Shown in pieces: positions 6,871-14,316 of a stretch of DNA of 64,000 nucleotides. The notes under the pieces were generated by a model. The model did no database searches, had not been told where the DNA came from, and saw nothing but the letters and a program-made list of their open reading frames with translations. Location: positions 372,001-436,000 of the forward strand of contig NZ_JAGYPF010000001.1 in assembly GCF_018343535.1 (NCBI RefSeq), read 5' to 3'. The DNA comes from Neobacillus rhizophilus (GTDB taxonomy: Bacteria; Bacillota; Bacilli; Bacillales; Cytobacillaceae). Numbering within the stretch: the first letter of the stretch is position 1; every line of letters begins with the position of its first letter. A program made the translations under genes and the position numbers.

Positions 6871-8469
6871 ATGGGATTAGAGAAATTTACTGCTGCTTTA
6901 GATTTGCTAAAAGGCTTCTCTGTGAATCTATATGTAGGTGAGGAAGTTTATAAAGGTAAATTGCTTGGCGTTGAAGAAGACCATGTTGTCTTAGAAACCG
7001 ACCAGAAATTTATCTTTTACTACCGAATTGATAAAATTCAGGCCATTACGAAGAATACAAGAGACTTTAAAGTTCTAAATACTAAGACACCATTTCAAAA
7101 AACACAAAGCTTGATCGCTTTATTAAATTCATTTCAACACACCTGGGTCACGATTCTAAGTATCCATAAGCAAAGATTTTGCGGCGTGCTTACTGAAGTA
7201 GATTCAGATTTTGTTACTTTGATTAATGGTGAAGAACGAATTTTATTAAAATTAGACTATGTGTCCAATATTCTCAAAGGATTTATAAAAGAAGAAAAAA
7301 AAGCCAAGGAAAATAAGGAAGCAGCAGAAGGACAAAACAAGACAGAAAACAAACAAGAACAATCGAAGGAAAAAGCAGCAGCTAAAAAGGATAATAGTAA
7401 CCAAAAATCGGATAATAAGGCTGTAGCGGCAAAATCGGAGACGCACTCAGAAAAGAAAGAAAATGCGGAAAGACAGGAGCAACCGGTGGCAGTACAAGAT
7501 CATTCAGTCTGGTCGAAGCCGTTTAAATTGGAAAGTCCTGTTGCCTGCATGGATGAGGATGAAAGTCATTCTAGCTCCGCTAGCTCCGGAAATGTGGAAA
7601 AAAAACAGGAGGTTGTTGCCTGCATGGATGAGGATGAAAGTCATTCTAGCTCCTCTAGCTCCGGAAATATGGAAACAAAACAGGTGGTTGTTGCCTGCAT
7701 GGATGAGGATGAAAGTCATTCTAGCTCCGGAAATGTGGAATCAAAACCGGAGGAAAAACCTGCTCCAGTATTGCTTAAGGCTGTAGTAAAAAAGAACAGC
7801 GATAATCAAAATGATAATAAATCTAAAAATCAAGAGAAAACAAAACAGGTTGTTTCACAAAAAGTAACGGCGAAAGAAAAAAATGAGCAAAAGGCAAAAC
7901 AGGTTGTTTCACAAAAAGGAACAGCGAAAGAAAAAAATGAGCAAAAGGCAAAACAGGTTGTTTCACAAAAAGGAACAGCGAAAGAAAAAAATGAGCAAAA
8001 GGCAAAACAGGTTGTTTCACAAAAAGGAACAGCGAAAGAAAAAAATGAGCAAAAGGCAAAACAAGTGGCAAAGTCGGATACTACTGCTGCTAAAACAAAG
8101 GAAAAAACAAAATCGGAAGCTGTATCACCAAATAAGAAAGAAATGAAAACAACGGAAACCGCTCCAGCCATATTAAAAGATAAAATAACAGCAGAAACCG
8201 CGCAATCCCCAGCTGCTACCACAAAATCTGAAAAGGGACAAAAAGAAAAGAGATTTATATGGAATGCCTTCGAGCAGGAAAAGAAAACCTCCCGTTTTGC
8301 CGGTGAAGGAGCAGTCGGTTCAAATGTAAAACCTTCCCCATTCGAGGGTGAAATCGTGTCAGGATCGATGGTGAAATCTTTACCATTTGCCGAAATGGCA
8401 TCTGGCTCCGGCAAGAACTCATACTCGTTTGCTGAACCTGCAAAAATAAAGAGATTCAGAGTTTATTAA
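6871..8469 (+). CDS. cotB: CotB-like spore coat protein with long repetitive tail
   Basis: This 532-residue protein has two LSm-like modules (residues ~5-140) like CotB. A long disordered Lys/Glu/Gln/Ser-rich tail follows. The tail holds three copies of a 25-residue unit (VACMDEDESHSSS core) and four copies of an 18-residue unit (KQVVSQKGTAKEKNEQKA), then an aromatic C-terminus with SPFEGE and SLPFAE motifs. The serine clusters are obvious candidate targets for the neighbouring CotH kinase, taking the place of the Ser/Lys/Arg tail of B. subtilis CotB. AGGAGG precedes the ATG. It is third in the cotH-led cluster. The cotB symbol rests on domain and synteny, not tail identity. Confidence 0.8.
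   Translation: MGLEKFTAALDLLKGFSVNLYVGEEVYKGKLLGVEEDHVVLETDQKFIFYYRIDKIQAITKNTRDFKVLNTKTPFQKTQSLIALLNSFQHTWVTILSIHKQRFCGVLTEVDSDFVTLINGEERILLKLDYVSNILKGFIKEEKKAKENKEAAEGQNKTENKQEQSKEKAAAKKDNSNQKSDNKAVAAKSETHSEKKENAERQEQPVAVQDHSVWSKPFKLESPVACMDEDESHSSSASSGNVEKKQEVVACMDEDESHSSSSSSGNMETKQVVVACMDEDESHSSSGNVESKPEEKPAPVLLKAVVKKNSDNQNDNKSKNQEKTKQVVSQKVTAKEKNEQKAKQVVSQKGTAKEKNEQKAKQVVSQKGTAKEKNEQKAKQVVSQKGTAKEKNEQKAKQVAKSDTTAAKTKEKTKSEAVSPNKKEMKTTETAPAILKDKITAETAQSPAATTKSEKGQKEKRFIWNAFEQEKKTSRFAGEGAVGSNVKPSPFEGEIVSGSMVKSLPFAEMASGSGKNSYSFAEPAKIKRFRVY
7540..7746 (+). repeat. 75-bp tandem repeat, three units
   Basis: Units start at 7540, 7615 and 7690. They are nearly identical in DNA and encode the acidic/serine block VACMDEDESHSSS; the last unit is shortened by a few codons. 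Confidence 0.9.
7843..8058 (+). repeat. 54-bp tandem repeat, four units
   Basis: Units at 7843, 7897, 7951 and 8005 are identical except for two bases in the first unit. They encode KQVVSQKGTAKEKNEQKA. The near-perfect DNA identity indicates recent slippage or recombination. Confidence 0.93.
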
Positions 8470-8654
8470 TAAAAAAAGCTGTTTATTATTTATGACAATA
8501 TCAATTAATCATTCAACCATTTTAATTGTCCACACTAATCCCCTTTTACAAAAGTGAGCGGGGTCCATTATGTTCATCCACTTTTTTATTGAAAGGGAAT
8601 GTTGAAGCCCCTCTCTTTTTGTAAACGTCACTTCTTTGGAAAGGAGTGTGTGAA

Positions 8655-9323
8655 ATGAATTTTAAAGAAGCAATTGGAAAATATATTAAAATTGAAATTG
8701 CTGGCAAGAAACTTTTAAGCGGCATGCTGATTGATGTTGGCGGTGATTTGTGTGTATTGTTTAACGGGACTGATTATCTTTACATCCCTACCATTCATAT
8801 ACAAAACTGGCAGTATCTCAAACAGGATGAAATTGAGGAAATTACAATCAGTAATGAACCTACCCCCATCTATAATCATAATGAAGATATCTCTTTAAGA
8901 AAAATCCTTACATCTGCGAAGGGTATTTTTACAGAAATCTACGTTACAAGTAAACAAGCACTGCATGGTTACATTATCAGCATCATGAACAATTATTTTG
9001 TGTTTTACTCACCTATTTATAAAACAATGTTTATCTCCTTAAATCATTTAAAATGGCTTATACCTTACACAAATAATAAAAGACCTTATGGCCTAAGCAA
9101 CTCCAATTTACCTGTTAATCCAAGCAGTATTACCTTTGCTCGATCATTCGAAATCCAAATTGAAAAACTAAAAGGAGAACTAGTTGTCTTCAACATTGGA
9201 GAAAACGAAAATGTCATAGGCAAAATCCAAAACATAAAAAACAACTTCGTCGAATTAATCTCAGCCAAAGAAGACCCAGTCTACCTCAACCTCCATCACA
9301 TCAAAACCCTCCACATGACTTAG
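8655..9323 (+). CDS. Third CotB-related LSm-like protein
   Basis: This ~222-residue protein contains three successive beta-rich LSm-like modules (around residues 5-55, 75-130 and 155-220). Each follows the CotB pattern of a G-x-L/I strand, a hydrophobic VLF/VFY strand and a closing IHIQNW, NHLKWL or HHIKTL strand. There is no Ser-rich tail. The start is ATG at 8655, 8 nt after AAGGAG. The upstream GTG at 8646 overlaps that site and is rejected. It closes the coat cluster and is probably a coat or inner-crust component, but no specific function is known. Confidence 0.75.
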   Translation: MNFKEAIGKYIKIEIAGKKLLSGMLIDVGGDLCVLFNGTDYLYIPTIHIQNWQYLKQDEIEEITISNEPTPIYNHNEDISLRKILTSAKGIFTEIYVTSKQALHGYIISIMNNYFVFYSPIYKTMFISLNHLKWLIPYTNNKRPYGLSNSNLPVNPSSITFARSFEIQIEKLKGELVVFNIGENENVIGKIQNIKNNFVELISAKEDPVYLNLHHIKTLHMT

Positions 9324-9388
9324 CAATTATCCATGCCTATCTGCCCGTAAAGTAAACAAGCTCTAGGCACAATATAAAGTGGTGTCTA

Positions 9389-9416
9389 TATGTGTCAAGC
9401 ACCGCCGTGGACAATT
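9389..9416 (+). repeat. Degenerate copy of an intergenic palindromic repeat
   Basis: GGTGTC...AAGCACCGCCGTGGACAA resembles the second half of the repeat at 10601-10682 (GGTGTCAGACACCGTCCGTG, then TACAAA). Confidence 0.45.
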
Positions 9417-9426
9417 TACTCATAAG

Positions 9427-9480
9427 AAAGGCTGAACCAGAATCTTGTTGAGTCTGATTCAGCCTTTTTGTTGTTTTTTT
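9427..9480 (+). terminator. Terminator closing the coat gene cluster
   Basis: AAAGGCTGAA (9427-9436) pairs with TTCAGCCTTT (9458-9467), extended by CCAGA with TCTGA, and is followed by a T-rich tract. Confidence 0.85.
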
Positions 9481-9499
9481 GGCAGGCCGTTTTTTAAAG

Positions 9500-10573
9500 T
9501 TATAAATGCGTTTGAAGGTTTTCAGCCTCTGATATTATCCTGCCAATTAATTCGCTCACAGTTATGTTTCTAGCCAGCCTTGGACTTTGTCCGGACCAAA
9601 GTGACATATATTCGTGGTTTCCTTTAGCAGCCGAGGCTTTTCTGATTGCCTTTGTCAGTTCGTTCTGCACTGGATAGGCTGGTAGATGATTCTCCATTTG
9701 CTCATGTTTATGGATAAACCGATTGTTAACCCCCCTTGCCATTTTGCCGGAAAAGGCTTTGGTCAAAACAGTTTGGTCCTCCTCCGCTTCTAAAATTGCC
9801 TGCTTATGCAGTTTATTGGCACCGCTTTCCTCACATACCAAGAAGGCAGTCCCCATTTGCACTCCTAAGGCGCCCAAACATTTAGCCGCCATGACTCCAC
9901 GCCCGTCCATGATCCCGCCTGCCGCAATAATCGGAATGCTTATACTGTCAGTTGCTTGTGGAAGGAGGGACATCAAACCGATTAAACTTTGTTGGTCCCC
10001 GCCTAAAAACGTTCCGCGGTGTCCGCCCGCTTCCATCCCTTGAACCACAACCGCATCCATCCCTGCCTCTTCATTCAATTTCGCTTCCTGTACTGTAGTG
10101 GCCGTTCCAACCAGGGTTATGGAATGCTGTTTAAGTTTGGCGATGATTTCTGCTGACGGCAGCCCAAAGGTAAACGAACACACTGGGACTTTTTCTTCGA
10201 TGATGATATCAACCTGTTCATGAAACGTCTTTAGGTCTGCTTCAAAACTAGGGAGACTTGGATTTCCCTCTATTCCCAATCCCTCCTGCAGCGGCATTAA
10301 AACGGATTTGGCATAGTTTATCTTATCCTCATCGACATTATAAGGACTTGGAACAAATAAATTCACACCGAAATTTCTTGACGTCAACTCACGAATTTCA
10401 TGAATTTGCTGCCTCAATTGACTTGGACTTAAATAACCCGCGCCAATCATTCCGAGACCACCACTATTGGAAACAGCGGCCACTAATTCCGAAGAAGTCA
10501 CCCCTCCAGCCATCGGCGCCTGAATAATCGGATACCTAACTTCAAGCAACTTCGTTAAAGAATTTTCCCACAT
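9500..10573 (-). CDS. Nitronate monooxygenase family flavoprotein
   Basis: This ~357-residue FMN-dependent TIM-barrel enzyme belongs to the nitronate monooxygenase/2-nitropropane dioxygenase family, related to B. subtilis YrpB and to FabK. N-terminal PIIQAPMAGGVT and the central VQGMEAGGHRGTF (with the conserved His) mark the flavin and active-site regions. GGAGG lies 8 nt before the ATG at 10573; a TTG five codons upstream overlaps that site and is not used. It oxidises alkyl nitronates such as propionate 3-nitronate; an enoyl-ACP reductase role is less likely because the fab context is absent. Confidence 0.88.
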   Translation of the reverse strand: MWENSLTKLLEVRYPIIQAPMAGGVTSSELVAAVSNSGGLGMIGAGYLSPSQLRQQIHEIRELTSRNFGVNLFVPSPYNVDEDKINYAKSVLMPLQEGLGIEGNPSLPSFEADLKTFHEQVDIIIEEKVPVCSFTFGLPSAEIIAKLKQHSITLVGTATTVQEAKLNEEAGMDAVVVQGMEAGGHRGTFLGGDQQSLIGLMSLLPQATDSISIPIIAAGGIMDGRGVMAAKCLGALGVQMGTAFLVCEESGANKLHKQAILEAEEDQTVLTKAFSGKMARGVNNRFIHKHEQMENHLPAYPVQNELTKAIRKASAAKGNHEYMSLWSGQSPRLARNITVSELIGRIISEAENLQTHL

Positions 10574-10600
10574 ATTTTCTACCTCCAAATTTTTTGGTTA

Positions 10601-10682
10601 ATGGGGACGGTTCTTGTGCATCATTTTGATGGTGTCAGACACCGTCCGTGTACAAATGTCCGTTCACTGTGGAAATTTGTCC
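10601..10682 (+). repeat. Intergenic palindromic REP-like repeat
   Basis: Positions 10601-10626 are identical to the reverse complement of 42865-42890 (26 of 26). Inside are GGACGGT (10605-10611) pairing with ACCGTCC (10641-10647) and the palindrome GGTGTCAGACACC (10631-10643). This forms a compact stem-loop in the upstream region of the nitronate monooxygenase gene. Confidence 0.7.
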
Positions 10683-10721
10683 AAAAAGAAGGAGAATCCC
10701 TAGCTTATGGAGGGTTCTCCT
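10683..10721 (-). terminator. Terminator of the DUF2500 gene
   Basis: AGGAGAA(T)CCC pairs with GGGTTCTCCT with a one-base bulge, and on the minus strand TTCTTTTT follows. Confidence 0.75.
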
Positions 10722-10733
10722 GAATATATGTTT

Positions 10734-11105
10734 TTATGGCCCGGTTTGGCGGCGGGTGAAACCGTGGTATCGGGTTCCTTGAAATATTAGTTCTCCTGTA
10801 TCGCCTTCTGCAAGGTGCCCATATTCTCGCCCGTCTACCTTGAATTCGGTCCGGTCCCCGCTTTCAAACTGAAACGTCACAAAATACCACGTGCTTGAAG
10901 GCGCATCTCCAGCACCGCCACTAACCTTAGTCCTCTTTGAAACAACCTTTGCATCCACATTTAAACGCGGTTGTTTGTTATTATTGCTCCACTCTTTCAT
11001 CCCTTTGGCAAATGAAAAAATAATAAAGCCAAAAACAATGATAAAGATAATTGGGAAGATCATTGACATAATACTAAACATATCAAAACCTGCATCAAAA
11101 CCCAT
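10734..11105 (-). CDS. DUF2500 domain-containing membrane protein
   Basis: This 123-residue protein has one N-terminal membrane helix (residues ~10-32, IFPIIFIIVFGFIIFSF). A small soluble beta domain follows with WYFVTFQFESGDRTEF and GDTGELIFQGTRYHGF, the hallmarks of the DUF2500 family. The function is unknown; the domain probably faces outside the membrane. It is a single-gene unit with its own terminator. The start has a GGGGGCGG site. Confidence 0.85.
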   Translation of the reverse strand: MGFDAGFDMFSIMSMIFPIIFIIVFGFIIFSFAKGMKEWSNNNKQPRLNVDAKVVSKRTKVSGGAGDAPSSTWYFVTFQFESGDRTEFKVDGREYGHLAEGDTGELIFQGTRYHGFTRRQTGP

Positions 11106-11275
11106 CTTTTCCGCCCCCTATTTCTCCCTGATTAAACTATAACGATTAGATTCGTTTTCCTGCAAGATAAATTTGGAAAATAATGATATTTTTGAATACA
11201 GGCCATTAATTCACGGCTAAAATTATGTTATGCTAGTGAATATAAACGAGTAAACAATAAAAAGTTGGTGAATAA

Positions 11276-11668
11276 ATGGGACGAATTATTCTATTTGATG
11301 GAGTGTGTAATCTTTGCACCAGCAGTGTCCAATTTATTTTAAAAAGAGATCCCTCTGGCCATTTCAAATTTGCTTCCTTACAAGGTGAAACAGGGCAATA
11401 CTTGCTCAAAAAGTTCGGTTTATCCCCTGACATTAACAGTATTGTTTTTATAGAAAATGAAAAAATCCACTTTGAATCAACAGCAGCACTAAAAATTTGC
11501 AGAGAACTTTCTGGGGCATGGAAACTACTCAATGTTCTGTTCATCATCCCCCGACCTATTCGCGACCTTTTATATAAAACAATCGCCAAAAACCGTTATA
11601 AATGGTTCGGAAAAAACGAAACCTGCATGCTGCCAAGACCGGAATGGAAAAGTAGATTCTTAGACTAA
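11276..11668 (+). CDS. DCC-family thiol-disulfide oxidoreductase-like protein (DUF393)
   Basis: This 130-residue thioredoxin-like protein has the family signature FDGVCNLC near the N-terminus (the DxxCxxC element). C-terminal elements ASLQGETG and RYKWFGK are also typical, as in B. subtilis YuxK. A redox function is presumed from the two cysteines but is not demonstrated for the family in general. It is a single gene with a terminator just downstream; ATG follows AAGTTGGTGA. Confidence 0.85.
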   Translation: MGRIILFDGVCNLCTSSVQFILKRDPSGHFKFASLQGETGQYLLKKFGLSPDINSIVFIENEKIHFESTAALKICRELSGAWKLLNVLFIIPRPIRDLLYKTIAKNRYKWFGKNETCMLPRPEWKSRFLD

Positions 11669-11685
11669 AATATGGCCACAACAAC

Positions 11686-11715
11686 AAAAAGCACCCATTT
11701 TTGCGGTGCTTTTTC
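11686..11715 (+). terminator. Terminator of the DCC-family gene
   Basis: AAAAGCACC (11687-11695) pairs with GGTGCTTTT (11705-11713) and a T run follows. Confidence 0.85.
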
Positions 11716-11818
11716 TTTTAGGCTCTTTTCTAAAAGATTATTACTAATTAGTATTCCAAAATAATAATTGCAAAATCGCAAATAAAAGGGTTAAATTCAG
11801 AAATAAAACTCGTAATTT

Positions 11819-12370
11819 TCAAGAACCGGTAAACGACTTTTTATGAAAGACACCAATATACTTAAAAATTTCCTCACCGCTTTCAGGCAGCGCGGTGCCA
11901 TGGACCAGTTTTAAAAACATTGCCCGATACGGTTCAGGTACCCATATGTAATGATGAATATAATCAGTTATGGTAAAGCCGCATTTTTCCCAAAAACGAA
12001 TTCTTGCGAGGTTTTCGGGGGTTAAGTCTGATTCAACCTCTATAACAAGACTCTCATATTGGCCTTCTTGTGCCGCCCATTCTTTAACATAAGTAATCAT
12101 GTTATTACCAATTCCCTGGTTTTGAAATGCCTCTTGTACTGCAAGGTAATCAATTAATAACGCAGATATTCTACCAAGCTTTCCGCTAATCGCCATCACC
12201 GCAGCCTGGTTGTCCAAAAACCCCACATGCAAAAAACAAAGCTTTTTCCGGAACATGTTACGGACGATTTTCTCCGGTTTTGCCCCTTTTTCGGCAAAAG
12301 CCACTTCATAGATGGGAAAAACTTTGCCCCACAAAGCCTCATCCCAGTAATCAATTGTTTTAAATTCCAA
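11819..12370 (-). CDS. GNAT family acetyltransferase
   Basis: This 183-residue GNAT protein has the acetyl-CoA pyrophosphate-binding loop QEAFQNQGIGNNM and a C-terminal RFWEKCGF element. The substrate is unknown. It starts with TTG at 12370, 10 nt after GGAGG; there is no better ATG. It stands alone between the convergent DCC gene and the treP regulatory region. Confidence 0.82.
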   Translation of the reverse strand: MEFKTIDYWDEALWGKVFPIYEVAFAEKGAKPEKIVRNMFRKKLCFLHVGFLDNQAAVMAISGKLGRISALLIDYLAVQEAFQNQGIGNNMITYVKEWAAQEGQYESLVIEVESDLTPENLARIRFWEKCGFTITDYIHHYIWVPEPYRAMFLKLVHGTALPESGEEIFKYIGVFHKKSFTGS

Positions 12371-12422
12371 TAACGGACAACCTCCATATTGTGCTTTCTA
12401 TCATCATACCCAAAAATCCAAT

Positions 12423-12519
12423 AAAAAAAGACCCTGAACATAGTCAAGGGCCAAAGTGAGAACTTAGCGGTCACAACTAAGCCTCAAATTAGGAGGTCTA
12501 AACTCAGAAGAATTTAAAC
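12423..12519 (-). ncRNA. Candidate small RNA with own promoter and terminator
   Basis: On the minus strand a promoter (TTGAAT 12554-12549, 17-nt spacer, extended -10 TGT-TACACT 12531-12526) is followed after ~95 nt by an intrinsic terminator (CCCTTGA...TCAGGG, seven T residues, 12450-12423). No ORF with a start and ribosome binding site lies between. The RNA would contain ACCUCCUAA, which is complementary to Shine-Dalgarno sequences and partly paired in a CCUC/GAGG hairpin, and a second small stem (CUUAG/CUAAG). This is inference only; no known family recognised. Confidence 0.4.
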
Positions 12520-12661
12520 ATCTATAGTGTAACATTTTCTAAAAATTCATTCAATAGTTTAAAGTGTTAAAGACCAAAAGTATTTCAAAAATTCAGGAAA
12601 AAACTATACCTTTTTACCAACCCCCTACTATTTACCTAACTTTTCCAGTAAAAATTCATTG

Positions 12662-12690
12662 TTGACAAACCTGTATATACAAGTCATAAT
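12662..12690 (+). promoter_or_regulatory. Sigma-A promoter of the trehalose operon
   Basis: TTGACA (12662-12667), a spacer of exactly 17 nt and CATAAT (12685-12690). The spacer contains the first TreR-type palindrome. Confidence 0.85.
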
Positions 12691-12721
12691 GAAAACGTAA
12701 TCAAAACTTGTATATACAGGT
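12669..12721 (+). promoter_or_regulatory. Two TreR operators
   Basis: ACCTGTATATACAAGT (12669-12684) and ACTTGTATATACAGGT (12706-12721) are exact reverse complements of each other and contain the TTGTATATACA core known for Bacillus TreR. The first sits between -35 and -10, the second just downstream of the start of transcription. A half-site CCTGTATA lies at 12753-12760. Repression lifts when trehalose-6-phosphate binds TreR. Confidence 0.85.
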
Positions 12722-12827
12722 CATCTAAACAATCTGGTAAACGCATACAAAACCTGTATAAAATTAAGGGTTTGATAAAAATATAGGAAACAAATGGGGT
12801 ATCACCCATTCGTTAGGGGGAAATCAG

Positions 12828-14252
12828 ATGAGTAAATACACAGATCCTTCAAAGGAATTACTCAAACATATTGGCGGTAAAGAAAACATTGCGGCCGTTA
12901 CTCACTGTGTAACAAGAATGCGGTTTGTTTTAAATGATCCATCAAAAGCTGATGTAAAAAGTATAGAATCAATCGGACTTGTAAAAGGTACATTTACCCA
13001 AGCTGGTCAATTTCAGGTCATCATTGGAAATGAAGTTTCAAGCTTTTATAATGAATTTGAAAAAATTGCTGGTGTTGAAGGAGCATCAAAAGAAGAAGCG
13101 AAAATTGCAGCGAAGAAAAATCAGAACTGGCTGCAGCGCATGATGGGGCATTTAGCTGAAATCTTCACCCCATTAATTCCGGCCCTTGTTGTCGGCGGTT
13201 TAATCCTTGGATTCCGAAATATTATCGGTGATATAAAACTATTAGATGATGGAACAAAAACAATTATAGAAGTATCGCAATTTTGGGCCGGTGTCCACTC
13301 ATTTCTTTGGCTGATTGGTGAGGCAATCTTCCACTTCCTTCCTGTCGGCATCACCTGGTCCGTAGCCAAGAAAATGGGCGCATCGCAAATTCTTGGTATT
13401 GTTCTCGGAATTACCTTAGTATCACCGCAATTGCTAAATGCATATGCCGTTGCAGGAGCGAAAGAAATTCCGACATGGGATTTTGGTTTTGCACACATAA
13501 AGATGATTGGTTATCAAGCTCAAGTAATCCCTGCGATTCTAGCCGGCTTAACTTTAGGCTTCCTTGAAACAAGACTGCGTAAAGTGGTGCCAAATTCAAT
13601 TTCGATGATTGTTGTGCCATTTTTCGCACTGGTTCCGGCTGTATTAATTGCGCACACAATTTTAGGTCCTATCGGCTGGCAAATCGGTTCAGGCATTTCT
13701 CATGTGGTTTATTCAAGCTTAACATCTTCATTCGGCTGGTTGTTTGCAGCAATCTTTGGATTTGCTTATGCCCCACTAGTCATTACAGGCTTACACCATA
13801 TGACAAACGCAATTGACCTTCAATTAATGAGTGAACTTGGCGGTACAAACCTATGGCCAATGATTGCTTTATCAAATATAGCTCAAGGTTCAGCCGTTCT
13901 TGCGATGATTTTCATCAACCGCAAAAACGAAGAAGAAAAGCAAGTTTCGATTCCGGCGACCATCTCATGTTACTTAGGGGTGACCGAGCCGGCGATGTTT
14001 GGAATTAACCTAAAATATGGTTTCCCATTCTTGGCAGCAATGATTGGTTCAATGGTTGCAGGCGTTGTATCTGTAGCAAGCGGTGTTATGGCTAACTCAA
14101 TTGGGGTCGGCGGTCTTCCTGGTATCTTATCGATACAAGCAAAACATATGGCGATGTTTGGAGTCTGCATGATTATTGCTATTGTAGTTCCATTCCTGTT
14201 AACAAATATCTTTGCAAAAACAGGAATGAATAAATTTTCTTTGAAAAAATAA
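12828..14252 (+). CDS. treP: PTS trehalose-specific EIIBC component
   Basis: This 474-residue membrane permease imports trehalose and phosphorylates it to trehalose-6-phosphate. The EIIB domain (1-~90) carries the phosphorylated Cys27 in VTHCVTRMRF. The EIIC domain (~110-470) has about ten hydrophobic segments and the PTS motif PLVITGLHH. There is no EIIA domain, so a glucose-type EIIA must come from elsewhere, as in B. subtilis. It has an AGGGGG site. It is first in treP-treA-treR, behind two TreR operators. Confidence 0.95.
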   Translation: MSKYTDPSKELLKHIGGKENIAAVTHCVTRMRFVLNDPSKADVKSIESIGLVKGTFTQAGQFQVIIGNEVSSFYNEFEKIAGVEGASKEEAKIAAKKNQNWLQRMMGHLAEIFTPLIPALVVGGLILGFRNIIGDIKLLDDGTKTIIEVSQFWAGVHSFLWLIGEAIFHFLPVGITWSVAKKMGASQILGIVLGITLVSPQLLNAYAVAGAKEIPTWDFGFAHIKMIGYQAQVIPAILAGLTLGFLETRLRKVVPNSISMIVVPFFALVPAVLIAHTILGPIGWQIGSGISHVVYSSLTSSFGWLFAAIFGFAYAPLVITGLHHMTNAIDLQLMSELGGTNLWPMIALSNIAQGSAVLAMIFINRKNEEEKQVSIPATISCYLGVTEPAMFGINLKYGFPFLAAMIGSMVAGVVSVASGVMANSIGVGGLPGILSIQAKHMAMFGVCMIIAIVVPFLLTNIFAKTGMNKFSLKK

Positions 14253-14260
14253 CTCCAATC

Positions 14261-14285
14261 AAGGAGGGAGAACAGCTCCCTCCTT
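14261..14285 (+). other. Intercistronic hairpin between treP and treA
   Basis: A perfect 10-bp stem AAGGAGGGAG/CTCCCTCCTT with a 5-nt loop is followed by only a short T tract. It probably attenuates or stabilises the mRNA rather than ending the operon. Confidence 0.6.
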
Positions 14286-14316
14286 TTCACATTACTAAAT
14301 TAGGCAGGTGCAAAAA

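Noticed and set aside
7843..8058. Regular 54-bp repeats considered as a CRISPR array
   Set aside because: There are no unique spacers, the period is in frame and the units encode part of a coat protein.
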